From positions 62,001-126,000 of the forward strand of contig CAVTWY010000003.1 in assembly GCA_963738575.1 (NCBI GenBank): a DNA stretch of 64,000 nucleotides, read 5' to 3'. Below the pieces are notes generated by a model. It did no database searches and was not told the DNA's origin. It was given only the letters and a program-made list of their open reading frames with translations. The DNA comes from CAVTWY01 sp963738575 (lineage in GTDB: Bacteria; Pseudomonadota; Gammaproteobacteria; Burkholderiales; Burkholderiaceae_C). A program made the translations under genes and the position numbers. Positions 1-9,012 of this stretch are shown one piece after another (the first letter of the stretch is position 1; every line of letters starts with the position of its first letter).

Positions 1-588
1 AGGCCCTTTGTAGGGGACGTGCTGCATGTCCAAGCCCGTCATGGACAAAAGAAGCTCCATCGACAAGTGCCCTGGCACACCCGCGCCCCCCGAGGCATAC
101 GACATTTTTTCAGCCTTGGCCTTGGCGATCAAGTCACCAACCGTCTTGACACCAACCTGCGTGTTGCACACCAGCGTTTGGCCAAACCGGGTTCCCACGG
201 TCACGGGCACCAGGTCTTCAGGCTTGTAGGTCAACTTCTTGTAGACGTGAGGGTTGACGGTGGCAATTGTGTCCGTTGCCCACAGCCACACCGAGCCATC
301 GGGCGTGGCGCGCGCAACCTCGGTGCTACCCACCATGCCACCTGCGCCCGGCTTGTTCTCGATCACGATCGTCTGTTTGAGTGAGACCTGCATCTTTTCC
401 GCCGCCAAGCGAATCACCATGTCGCTGGGGCCGCCGGGTGGAAACGGCAGCACGATGCGCAGGGGCTTGTCGGCCCAGGCCGCTTGTGCCGTGGCCGTTC
501 CCGCAAAGCTGCATGCCACGAGGCCAGTCGCGATCCACAAAATCGCGCGGCGAGACCGAGGGGATGTTTGGGGGGTGTGGTGATGCAT
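1..588 (-). CDS. Bug/TctC-family periplasmic solute-binding protein (3' end cut by window edge)
   Basis: The 196 visible residues match the tripartite tricarboxylate transporter binding-protein (Bug) family, which binds carboxylates in the periplasm. A long N-terminal region (residues 1-39) ends in a hydrophobic stretch and AQAAWA, typical of an export signal. Family motifs are visible: PFPPGGPSD at 48-56 and NKPGAGGMVG at 78-87. The ATG at 588 is the first plausible start; the C-terminal third lies left of the window. It follows the aldolase gene on the same strand after a gap of about 50 bases, so the two probably share a transcript. No TctA/TctB permease is visible, which is usual for orphan Bug proteins. 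The ligand cannot be read from sequence; a carboxylate fed to the aldolase is an inference. Confidence 0.85.
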   Translation of the reverse strand, partial: MHHHTPQTSPRSRRAILWIATGLVACSFAGTATAQAAWADKPLRIVLPFPPGGPSDMVIRLAAEKMQVSLKQTIVIENKPGAGGMVGSTEVARATPDGSVWLWATDTIATVNPHVYKKLTYKPEDLVPVTVGTRFGQTLVCNTQVGVKTVGDLIAKAKAEKMSYASGGAGVPGHLSMELLLSMTGLDMQHVPYKGP

Positions 589-639
589 GAGAACTCCGTG
601 GTGGGTGGGCGCAAAGGGGTGCAGCACGGCGCGACGAGG

Positions 640-1398
640 CTAGCCCCGCATGGCGCCGAGAATTTCTTGGGCCCCTGCGGCCATCAATCGCGCGTCAGAG
701 CTGATGGTGACAAATTGATAACCCATCGCGATGCGGGCCTTGGCCACATCAACACGCCCGTTGTGGATGCCAGCTTTCACGCCGTGTGCCTTGGCGCGCT
801 CCACGATGTGGGCAATGGCCTGCGCCACTTTGGGCTCCACGTCGTCAAACGTGGGCTTGCAACCCAGCGACAACGACAGGTCAGAAGGGCCGATGTAGAT
901 GGCGTCCAGCCCCTCGACGCTGAGGATGGTGTCAAGGTTGTCAAGCGCCTGCGCCGTTTCAATCATGGCAAATCGAACGATGGTGTCGTTGGCGTGCGTG
1001 GGGTAGTCGGCGCCGCCATAAATCAGCGCGCGAACCGGACCAAAGCTGCGTGTGCCACGCGGCGCATAGTTGGTGTAAGCCACCAAACGCTGCGCGTCTT
1101 CACGCGTGTTGACCATCGGGCAGATGACGCCGTAAGCGCCGGCGTCGAGCGTTTTCATGATGATGCCTGGCTCAAGCCAGGGCACACGCACCACCGGCAC
1201 GGTGTTGGTGGTGCTGATGGCTTGCAGCATGGTCGTCATCGCCTGGTAGTCCAACAAGCCGTGCTGCAGGTCCACCGTCAGTGAATCCCAGCCCTGGTTG
1301 GCCATGATCTCGGCAGAAAAGCCATTGGCAATGGCCAGCCAGCCGTTGATCACAGGCTTGTGGCTGGCCCAGAGGGTGCGCAGGTTGTTGGGACGCAT
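640..1398 (-). CDS. HpcH/HpaI-family class II aldolase
   Basis: The 252-residue protein is a full-length HpcH/HpaI aldolase. The family cleaves 4-hydroxy-2-oxo acids (for example 2-keto-3-deoxyglucarate by GarL) to pyruvate plus an aldehyde, using a divalent metal. Visible features are VDLQHG at 42-47 with the catalytic-type His46, an Arg in VVRVPW near 71, and probable metal ligands Glu147 (FAMIET) and Asp173 (GPSD). The canonical DGEH motif is DLQH here, which fits the less characterised branch of the family. It is first in a two-gene unit with the Bug protein and divergent from the SMP-30 lactonase. A role on a keto-deoxy sugar acid would fit the nearby uronate dehydrogenase locus but is inference. 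Confidence 0.85.
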   Translation of the reverse strand: MRPNNLRTLWASHKPVINGWLAIANGFSAEIMANQGWDSLTVDLQHGLLDYQAMTTMLQAISTTNTVPVVRVPWLEPGIIMKTLDAGAYGVICPMVNTREDAQRLVAYTNYAPRGTRSFGPVRALIYGGADYPTHANDTIVRFAMIETAQALDNLDTILSVEGLDAIYIGPSDLSLSLGCKPTFDDVEPKVAQAIAHIVERAKAHGVKAGIHNGRVDVAKARIAMGYQFVTISSDARLMAAGAQEILGAMRG

Positions 1399-1647
1399 AG
1401 GAATGGTTGAATGCGAGTGAGTAGGTGGGGCATCGTACAGCGAATGCTCAGCCCGCCGCCCCTTGCCGATTGATGTCCATCACGGATGGCTGGCCGCGCA
1501 GTTGTAGGTCAGCCGACAGGCGATCAGCGCAGTGCGATCACTCATTCAAGATGAGCAAGAGCAAACAGTGTGTGTGACGAGTCCGCGTGTGGCCTTGGGT
1601 ACATTCGGGTTGAGCCAAGCAAAAACATCAGGGCCGAGGACCGCACC

Positions 1648-2616
<969 letters not shown>

Positions 2617-2664
2617 GGGCTTGGAGCGCCCCCGTCACAATCGGGGGTTCACTTCAAAGTTTTC

Positions 2665-4566
2665 ATGGCGCTCATCACCCTTTCCGACGTCGACCTGGCT
2701 TTTGGCCACGTCCCCCTTCTGGCCAAGGCCAACTTCACCCTGGAGACCAATGAGCGCATTGCGCTGATTGGCCGCAACGGCACCGGCAAGTCGTCGCTGT
2801 TGAAGATCCTCACCGGATTTGAAAAACCCGACGACGGCGTGATTCAGTTGCAGCAAAGCCTGCGGCGCGCGTACGTGCCCCAAGAGCCGGTCTTTGACTT
2901 GGAATCCACCGTGTTTGAAGCCGTGAGCGAAGGCGTGGGCGAGGCACGCGACGTGCGCGCCCGCTACGAGGCCCACGCACCCGGCGACGACCTGGACGCC
3001 CTGCAAACCCGCCTGGAAGCCCTGAACGGCTGGAACTGGGAGCAACGTGTCGACGAAGCCTTGCAGCGCCTGAACCTGCCACCCGATGCGTCGATCAACA
3101 CCCTGTCAGGCGGCATGCAAAAGCGGGTGGCGCTGGCGCAGGCGCTGGTGGCGTCGCCCGACGTGTTGTTGCTGGACGAGCCCACCAACCACCTCGATCT
3201 CGACGGCATTTTTTGGCTGCAAGAGCTGCTCAACACCTTTGGGGGCAGCGTGGTGCTGGTCACCCACGACCGCGCCTTCTTGGACGCCGTGGCCACACGC
3301 GTGGTGGAGCTGGACCGTGGCACCCTGCGCAGCTACCCGGGCAACTACGCCGCCTACGAGGCCACCAAGGCTGACGAGATGAACGCCGAATCACTGGCGT
3401 CGGGCCGTGCCGACAAGCTGCTGGCGCAAGAGGAGGTTTGGGTGCGCAAGGGCGTGGAGGCACGCCGCACGCGCAGCGTGGGGCGCGTCAAACGCCTGGA
3501 GGCCCTGCGGTCGCAGCGCGCGGCTCGCCGCGATTCGATCGGCAAGGTCAAACTTAACCTCGACGCCGGCGAGCGCAGCGGCAAGCTGGTGGCCGAGCTG
3601 ACGGACGTGCGAAAAACCTACCCTTCAAGCAGTGGTGACAAGGTCATCGTCAAAGACTTTACCGCCACCATCTTGCGCGGCGACAAGGTCGGCTTGATCG
3701 GTGCCAACGGCGCGGGCAAAACCACCCTGCTCAAACTTATCTTGGGTGAAATCGAGCCCGACGGCGGCGTGGTCAAGCTCGGCACCAACTTGCAAGTGGC
3801 CTACTTTGACCAGATGCGGGGTGAGCTGGATTTGGAGGCTACGCTGGCCGACACCATCACGCCCAGCAGTGAATGGGTGGAGATTGGCGGCCAGCGCAAG
3901 CACGTGATGAGCTACCTCACCGACTTCTTGTTCTCACCCGCGCGTGCCAACTCGCCCGTCAAAACGCTGTCGGGGGGCGAGCGCAACCGCCTGCTGCTGG
4001 CACGCTTGTTTGCCAAGCCGGCCAACGTCTTGGTGCTGGACGAGCCCACCAACGACCTCGACATTGAAACGCTCGAGCTGCTGGAAGAGCTGCTGCAAAC
4101 CTACAGTGGCACCGTGTTCTTGGTCAGCCACGACCGGCGCTTTCTGGACAACGTGGTGACCAGCACCATCGTGTCTGAGGGCGCGGGAATCTGGCGCGAA
4201 TACGAAGGCGGCGTCGAGGACTGGCTGCAGCAGTCCAAGCGGTCAGCCGCCGCCGCTGGCAAAGGAGCGTCAGCGTCGGCGGCAGCGACCAAAGCGGTCG
4301 TTGCGGCCGCGACGCCCACAGCGCCGCCCGCCGCCGCAACGCCCAAGCGCAAGCTCAGCTACAAAGAGCAGCGTGAACTCGACGGCCTACCGGCCCAGAT
4401 TCAGGCGCTCGAAGCTGAACAAGAAACGTTGTCGACCTTGATGAACAGCCCCAAGTTTCACGCCGAAGGGGCTGCACGCATGGCCGAAGTGCACGCGCGC
4501 CATGCTGCCATCGAGACGACGCTGATGGGGTGTTTGGAGCGGTGGGAGTTGTTGAGCGCGCGCTAG
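2665..4566 (+). CDS. uup: ABC-F ATPase Uup
   Basis: The 633-residue protein has two ABC ATPase domains and no membrane segments, as in ABC-F proteins that act on ribosomes or nucleic acid. Domain 1 has Walker A GRNGTGKS at 36-43, signature LSGGMQKRV near 147 and Walker B LLLDEPTNHLD. Domain 2 has GANGAGKT near 346, LSGGERNRL near 435 and VLVLDEPTNDLD near 456. The C-terminal part (about 550-633) contains an Ala/Pro-rich linker followed by a charged coiled coil, the Uup-specific DNA-binding type of extension. Length fits Uup (about 630-640). It follows the lactonase gene by 48 bases but is probably an independent housekeeping gene. Confidence 0.95.
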   Translation: MALITLSDVDLAFGHVPLLAKANFTLETNERIALIGRNGTGKSSLLKILTGFEKPDDGVIQLQQSLRRAYVPQEPVFDLESTVFEAVSEGVGEARDVRARYEAHAPGDDLDALQTRLEALNGWNWEQRVDEALQRLNLPPDASINTLSGGMQKRVALAQALVASPDVLLLDEPTNHLDLDGIFWLQELLNTFGGSVVLVTHDRAFLDAVATRVVELDRGTLRSYPGNYAAYEATKADEMNAESLASGRADKLLAQEEVWVRKGVEARRTRSVGRVKRLEALRSQRAARRDSIGKVKLNLDAGERSGKLVAELTDVRKTYPSSSGDKVIVKDFTATILRGDKVGLIGANGAGKTTLLKLILGEIEPDGGVVKLGTNLQVAYFDQMRGELDLEATLADTITPSSEWVEIGGQRKHVMSYLTDFLFSPARANSPVKTLSGGERNRLLLARLFAKPANVLVLDEPTNDLDIETLELLEELLQTYSGTVFLVSHDRRFLDNVVTSTIVSEGAGIWREYEGGVEDWLQQSKRSAAAAGKGASASAAATKAVVAAATPTAPPAAATPKRKLSYKEQRELDGLPAQIQALEAEQETLSTLMNSPKFHAEGAARMAEVHARHAAIETTLMGCLERWELLSAR

Positions 4567-4583
4567 GTGTCCATGCCCGACGC

Positions 4584-5174
4584 TCAACGCCCGATGGGCG
4601 ACACCCCGATCAACCATGCGTGGCCCTGCACCACCAGCCAAGCGTATACAGCAAGGCCCAAGGCCAATGCGATGAGGTCGTTTGCCACCTTGGGCTTGGC
4701 GGGTTGGGCCGCCGCGCCAGGCTGCACGACCGGCGTGCGCCGCTTCAACGCGATGCGATCGGCCACTGCCCACAGCAAAAAGGCGCCAAACAGGAGCACG
4801 TCGGCAAGCGTTCCGTTGGCCAGCAAGTGCGCCGTAGCCCACAGTTTGGTGGCCAGCAGCATCGGGTGTTTGGTCACGCGGCGAATGTGCCCGTTGGTGT
4901 AGGCGGCCACCAGCAAGACAATCGATGGCAGCATCAGCAGCAGGGCCAGATGCCGCGTCCAAACGGGCGGTTGGTAAAGCACCACGGGTTGCACCCGAGC
5001 GGCGGCGTAGCCGACCACGATCATCACCAGCCCGGCGGCGGCCAGCAGGCTGTACAGACCTTTCCAAGGCCCTTCACCCAAGCGTTGCATCAAATTGTCG
5101 CGCGCACCGCGGGACACGATCGACACGCTGTGCGCGCCCAAGAACAGCACCAAGCCAATGATCAACCAAACCAT
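4584..5174 (-). CDS. nnrU: NnrU-family integral membrane protein
   Basis: The 196-residue polytopic membrane protein resembles NnrU, named from its link with nitrite and nitric-oxide reduction in alphaproteobacteria and related to the isoprenylcysteine methyltransferase-like fold. About five hydrophobic segments are seen (roughly 1-20, 40-60, 72-92, 100-120 and 122-142). The region containing RRVTKHPM just after the third segment is the usual conserved loop. No heme, copper or other redox motif is visible, so the molecular role is open. The gene is convergent with uup, 17 bases from its stop. No denitrification genes are in the window, so the name reflects the family only. Confidence 0.8.
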   Translation of the reverse strand: MVWLIIGLVLFLGAHSVSIVSRGARDNLMQRLGEGPWKGLYSLLAAAGLVMIVVGYAAARVQPVVLYQPPVWTRHLALLLMLPSIVLLVAAYTNGHIRRVTKHPMLLATKLWATAHLLANGTLADVLLFGAFLLWAVADRIALKRRTPVVQPGAAAQPAKPKVANDLIALALGLAVYAWLVVQGHAWLIGVSPIGR

Positions 5175-5219
5175 GGGACGCCCTCCAGCCGCACCGGCAG
5201 CCGCCTGGGTCGGTTTGTA

Positions 5220-5630
5220 TCACGGCTCTGGCGTGCCGGTGTCTGGCATGCCGCGCTGCAATTCGCGGCGTGCGGCGGAGGCAAGAAATTGGTACTTGGC
5301 ACGAAAGGTATCCAGGTTTTCTTGCTCCAGCTCTTCCAGGTCCAACAAAGCGTTGTGCGCACCTTGCGTCGCGCGAATCAATTCGTCGAGTTTGATTTGA
5401 ATGGCTTCAGTGTCGCGATTCTGGGTGTTTTGAATCAGGAAGACCATCAGGAATGTGATGATGGTGGTTCCGGTGTTGATGACGAGCTGCCACGTATCAC
5501 TGAAGTTGAACAACGGGCCTGACAGAAGCCAAACGACGATGACGGCCACGGCCAGCGTAAAGACGGGTGGGCGGCCGCAAAAGTGTGCCGTGGACTTTGC
5601 AAAGCGTGAATACAAAGAGGCTGTGCGCAT
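5220..5630 (-). CDS. Low-affinity iron permease-family small membrane protein
   Basis: The 136-residue protein fits the bacterial low-affinity iron permease family (Fet4-like, PF04120 type). It has two transmembrane segments (about 23-41 and 47-67), then the characteristic QNTQNRDTEAIQIKLDEL block at about 67-84. The C-terminal half is a charged amphipathic helix likely to form a coiled coil. It lies upstream of nnrU on the same strand with 45 bases between them. Iron transport has been shown for the yeast homologue only; most bacterial members are untested. The ATG at 5630 is the only reasonable start. Confidence 0.8.
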   Translation of the reverse strand: MRTASLYSRFAKSTAHFCGRPPVFTLAVAVIVVWLLSGPLFNFSDTWQLVINTGTTIITFLMVFLIQNTQNRDTEAIQIKLDELIRATQGAHNALLDLEELEQENLDTFRAKYQFLASAARRELQRGMPDTGTPEP

Positions 5631-5707
5631 TCAGGGTCCTTTCCATGGCTTGAAGGTCCGTTCAGAGATCTGCCCATTGATCTCCAACGCTGGCGCGCGC
5701 GGCTCAC

Positions 5708-6457
5708 TCAGGCCCGCGGCAACCCACGCAGCATGATGCGCCGCTCACGACTGTTGGCAAGATGGGTTCGCATGGCCGCCTGGGCCGTGACGGTGTCTTG
5801 GCGCTCGATGGCGGCAAGGATGTTTTGGTGCTCGTCATGAATGCGCAACAGGTATGCCTTGCGTGCGGGCTCGGGCCAGGCGTCGATGCGGTCGTGTTTG
5901 GCGCGCGGAATCAGCCCCACCCCCAACGATTGCAGCGCGTTGGCGAAGTGTGGGTTGTGCGTGGCCGTGGCCAGTGCTTGGTGAAACTGAAAGTCGGCTT
6001 CGACGGCCATGTCGCCTGCAGCAACGGCAGCCGAGAAGGCTCTGAGTGCGTTGCCCATCTCGCGCAGGTCGGCGGGCTTGCGGCGCTGCGCCGCCAGGGC
6101 GGCGGCCTCCACTTCAAACCCGATGCGGTATTCAAGCAAAGCCACGCTTTGCAGCAGCGCACTGGAGCGTTGCGCTGACGATTCGGTGCCGGCAGCGGCG
6201 CGTCTCGGTTTGGGGGCGGGCGTCGTCTGCGTCACAAACGTGCCGACGCCGTGCCGAGTTTGCACGATACCCGAGGCCTGCAACCTCGACAAGGCTTCGC
6301 GCACCACCGTGCGGCTAACGCTGTGCTGCCGCATGATGGCCGCCTCGGTGGGCAGGCGCTCGCCCTCGCCAAATCGACCCATTTGGATGTCGCGGTTCAA
6401 GGCTTCAACGACGCCAATGGCCAGCCGCGGCGAAGGTGAGGAGTGGCGGTCTTGCAT
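5708..6457 (-). CDS. FadR/GntR-family transcriptional regulator of the uronate locus
   Basis: A 249-residue GntR regulator of the FadR subfamily. The winged helix is at residues 10-75, with LPTEAAIMRQHSVSRTVVRE as the recognition segment, followed by an all-helical FCD ligand-binding domain (about 100-235). The ATG at 6457 gives the normal family length; the frame stays open to 6619 but the extra residues do not resemble the family. The gene is divergent from uronate dehydrogenase and the TRAP operon, and a perfect inverted repeat of FadR type lies between them at 6508-6520. It probably represses that operon and itself, released by a uronate or aldarate (inference). Confidence 0.85.
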   Translation of the reverse strand: MQDRHSSPSPRLAIGVVEALNRDIQMGRFGEGERLPTEAAIMRQHSVSRTVVREALSRLQASGIVQTRHGVGTFVTQTTPAPKPRRAAAGTESSAQRSSALLQSVALLEYRIGFEVEAAALAAQRRKPADLREMGNALRAFSAAVAAGDMAVEADFQFHQALATATHNPHFANALQSLGVGLIPRAKHDRIDAWPEPARKAYLLRIHDEHQNILAAIERQDTVTAQAAMRTHLANSRERRIMLRGLPRA

Positions 6458-6507
6458 GTCTCGGGGGTGGGGGATGCAGCAGTGCTGCATGGACGGCGGG
6501 AGGCTAT

Positions 6508-6520
6508 GTTGTACGACAAC
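6508..6520. promoter_or_regulatory. FadR-type operator, GTTGT-ACG-ACAAC
   Basis: A perfect inverted repeat with 5-base arms and a 3-base spacer sits between the divergent regulator (start 6457) and uronate dehydrogenase (start 6610). The pattern matches the TTGT-n-ACAA half-sites known for FadR-subfamily regulators. Its position allows one bound dimer to cover both promoters. Function is inferred from position and symmetry. Confidence 0.65.
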
Positions 6521-6609
6521 TGACAACAACGTGCAAGGGTGCAAATCATGATGGTGGTCGGTGCAAGGGCCATCGAAACTAAGTGCCAACCTGGGTTCTT
6601 GCTGCCGCC

Positions 6610-7437
6610 ATGCTTTCACGCCCCGTCTCCACCATCAGATTCAAGCGCCTGCTGCTCACCGGCGCAGCGGGCTATCTCGGCCAAGCCATGCGGCCGCGCC
6701 TCAAAGCGTATTGCGACGCCTTGCGCTTGAGCGATCGCCATCCACTGGCCTCTGCAGCCGCGGGTGAAGAGCTGGTGATGGTTGAGTTGGGAGACAAGAA
6801 AGGTGTGCTGCAACTGCTCCAAGGCGTTGATGCTGTTGTGCACCTGGGCGGCATCTCGACCGAGCAGCCCTGGGAGCACATCCTCCAGGCCAACATCGAC
6901 GGCCTTTTGAACGTGTACGAGGCGGCGCGGCACTGCAAAACCAAACGCATCGTGTTTGCCAGCTCCAATCACGTCACAGGGTTCTACAAACAAAACGAGG
7001 TGGTGAGCCCGCGCGACCCCCTTCGCCCTGACGGTTTGTATGGTTTGTCCAAAGCGTTTGGCGAAAACCTGGCCCAGCTCTACTGGGACCGCCATGGCAT
7101 CGAGACCGTCAGCCTTCGCATCGGCTCGGCGCTCGATAAGCCCAAAGATCGCCGCATGCTGGCCACATGGATGAGCATCGACGACACCGAGAGGCTGATC
7201 GTTGCAGCGCTGACGGCACCTGTTGTGGGCCACTCTGTCATCTACGGCTTTTCAGACAACGCCACACGCTGGTGGGACAACACGTCGGCCGCCCACATTG
7301 GTTACCGGCCCCAAGATTCGTCCGAAGTGTTTCGTGCCGAGCTCGAGGCCAAGCAACAGACGGTGGATTCAAGCGACCCCGCCGTGGTTTGCCAAGGCGG
7401 TGCATTTGTTCGTACAGGCCCATTTTTTGCAAGCTGA
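6610..7437 (+). CDS. udh: Uronate dehydrogenase (NAD-dependent, SDR/epimerase fold)
   Basis: The 275-residue protein looks like bacterial uronate dehydrogenase, which oxidises D-glucuronate or D-galacturonate at C1 to the aldaro-lactone. Evidence is the NAD motif TGAAGYLG at 17-24, HLGGIS at 78-83, the block ASSNHVTGFY at 117-126, and catalytic Tyr144/Lys148 in YGLSK; the WWDN segment in the last third is also characteristic of Udh. ATG 6610 is chosen; an in-frame GTG at 6583 is an alternative, and neither has a strong ribosome site. The gene opens an operon with a TRAP transporter and is divergent from a FadR-type regulator. Together they form an importer and first oxidation step for hexuronates. 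Confidence 0.85.
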   Translation: MLSRPVSTIRFKRLLLTGAAGYLGQAMRPRLKAYCDALRLSDRHPLASAAAGEELVMVELGDKKGVLQLLQGVDAVVHLGGISTEQPWEHILQANIDGLLNVYEAARHCKTKRIVFASSNHVTGFYKQNEVVSPRDPLRPDGLYGLSKAFGENLAQLYWDRHGIETVSLRIGSALDKPKDRRMLATWMSIDDTERLIVAALTAPVVGHSVIYGFSDNATRWWDNTSAAHIGYRPQDSSEVFRAELEAKQQTVDSSDPAVVCQGGAFVRTGPFFAS

Positions 7438-7492
7438 CCGCATGCCTCGCGTGCCTGACCTTTTTACCCAACCCTCAAACTGGAGCGTCTCC

Positions 7493-8467
7493 ATGAAATT
7501 TTCGACCGTACTGCGCCACACCACTGTGGCCGCCCTGTGTGCTGTGGGCGCTTGGGCGCAAGCCGCCGAGTTCCGCTCGGCCGACGTGCACAACTCCGAC
7601 GACTACCCCACCGTTTTTGCCGTGCGCCACATGAGCGAGCTGCTTGAAAAAGCCAGCGGGGGAAAAAGCAAGATCAAGGTCTTCAACAAAGGCGCCCTGG
7701 GTACCGAAAAAGAAACCGTCGACATGGTGAAGATCGGCGCACTCGACTTCACACGTGTCAACGTGGGCCCCATGAACGCCATCTGCCCGATGACGCAAGT
7801 GCCAACCATGCCCTTTTTGTTCCGATCGGTTGACCACATGCGCAAGGTGCTGGACGGCGCGGTGGGTGAAGAGATCCTCAAAAGCTGTGCGTCAGCCGGC
7901 TTCATCGGCTTGGCGTTTTACGACTCGGGCGCGCGCTCCATCTATTCACGCAAAGCCATCAAAACCGTGGCCGATACCAAAGGCATGAAGATCCGCGTTC
8001 AGCAGTCTGACTTGTGGGTGTCGCTGGTGAGCGCCATGGGTGCCAACGCCACGCCGATGCCTTATGGCGAGGTGTACACCGGCCTCAAAACCGGCCTGAT
8101 CGACGCCGCCGAAAACAACATCCCTTCTTACGACACCGCCAAGCACTTCGAGTCGGCCAAGTTCTACTCGCGCACCGAGCACTCGATGGCGCCCGAGATT
8201 TTGGTGATGTCCAAAGTGGTGTGGGACAAGCTCCCCCCCGCCGAGCAAGCCATGATCCGCACCGCCGCCAAAGCCTCGGTGGCCGTGCAGCGCCAAAAGT
8301 GGGACGAGCAAGAGAAGAAATCGCTGGCGGTGGTGTTGGCCGGTGGTGCCCAAATCAGCGAAGTGGACAAAGCGTCGTTCCAAAGCGTGATGCAGCCGGT
8401 GTACGACAAGTTCATGACCACCCCAGAGATGAAGCGCTTAGTCAAGACCGCTCAAGATACCAAGTAA
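7493..8467 (+). CDS. TRAP transporter solute-binding protein (DctP family)
   Basis: A 324-residue periplasmic DctP-type protein. Residues 1-24 form a signal peptide ending WAQA before AEFRSAD. The family carboxylate-binding features are present: an Arg in GMKIRVQQSD, and the hinge region PYGEVYTGLKTGLIDAAENN. The ATG at 7493 directly precedes the signal sequence; the frame is open further upstream but lies inside udh. It is the third element of the udh operon, followed by DctQ and DctM subunits. Members of this family have been shown to bind D-glucuronate and D-galacturonate, which fits the neighbouring dehydrogenase; the actual ligand is inferred. Confidence 0.9.
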   Translation: MKFSTVLRHTTVAALCAVGAWAQAAEFRSADVHNSDDYPTVFAVRHMSELLEKASGGKSKIKVFNKGALGTEKETVDMVKIGALDFTRVNVGPMNAICPMTQVPTMPFLFRSVDHMRKVLDGAVGEEILKSCASAGFIGLAFYDSGARSIYSRKAIKTVADTKGMKIRVQQSDLWVSLVSAMGANATPMPYGEVYTGLKTGLIDAAENNIPSYDTAKHFESAKFYSRTEHSMAPEILVMSKVVWDKLPPAEQAMIRTAAKASVAVQRQKWDEQEKKSLAVVLAGGAQISEVDKASFQSVMQPVYDKFMTTPEMKRLVKTAQDTK

Positions 8468-8485
8468 CTTCAGGCGCACCGTTTG

Positions 8486-8986
8486 ATGGTCGCTGACCTC
8501 TACACGCGTCTGTGCGCCGCCCTGTCTAAACTCTGTTTGGCGGTGGCGGTGCTGCTGCTCATCTTGGTGATCTTGGCAGTGCAGTACCAGGTGGTGGGGC
8601 GTTATGTCTTCAACGACACCCCCACTTGGGCTGAAGCGCTGGCCCTGCTGCTGGTGCTGTACGTCACTGCGTTTGGCGCTGCGGTAGGGGTGCGCGACGC
8701 CAACCACGTGGGGTTTGACAACGTGGTGCAGATGTTCCCGCAGCGCATGCAAAAAGGGTTGGTGATTCTTTCGCACGCCTTGGTGGCGCTCTTCGGCGTT
8801 TTGATGGCGTATGGCGGTTGGATCTGGGCGCAAGCCAAATGGACCGAACGCAAGCCGATGTTGGGGGTGCCCGACGCGGTGGATTACATCCCGCTGGTGA
8901 TTGCCGGTGTGTTGATCGTGATGTTTGCCATCGAGCACATCGTTGCCAAGGTGCGTGGCACCACGGTTGTACCGGCGTGGCACTGA
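8486..8986 (+). CDS. TRAP transporter small permease (DctQ)
   Basis: A 166-residue protein with four hydrophobic helices (about 17-37, 48-65, 88-108, 130-150), the size and layout of DctQ. The sequence FNDTPTWAEALALLLVLY around residues 35-55 is the usual conserved second-helix entry. ATG 8486 follows the DctP stop by 18 bases. It forms the membrane complex with the DctM protein encoded 26 bases downstream, for sodium- or proton-driven uptake of the DctP ligand. Confidence 0.9.
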   Translation: MVADLYTRLCAALSKLCLAVAVLLLILVILAVQYQVVGRYVFNDTPTWAEALALLLVLYVTAFGAAVGVRDANHVGFDNVVQMFPQRMQKGLVILSHALVALFGVLMAYGGWIWAQAKWTERKPMLGVPDAVDYIPLVIAGVLIVMFAIEHIVAKVRGTTVVPAWH

Positions 8987-9012
8987 ACCCGCAACACTGA
9001 AAGCAGGATGCG

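Noticed and set aside
2629..2647. CCCCCG/CGGGGG dyad between the lactonase gene and uup as a terminator
   Set aside because: Six-base stem with a 7-base loop and no T-run; it sits too close to the uup start and may just be part of its promoter region.
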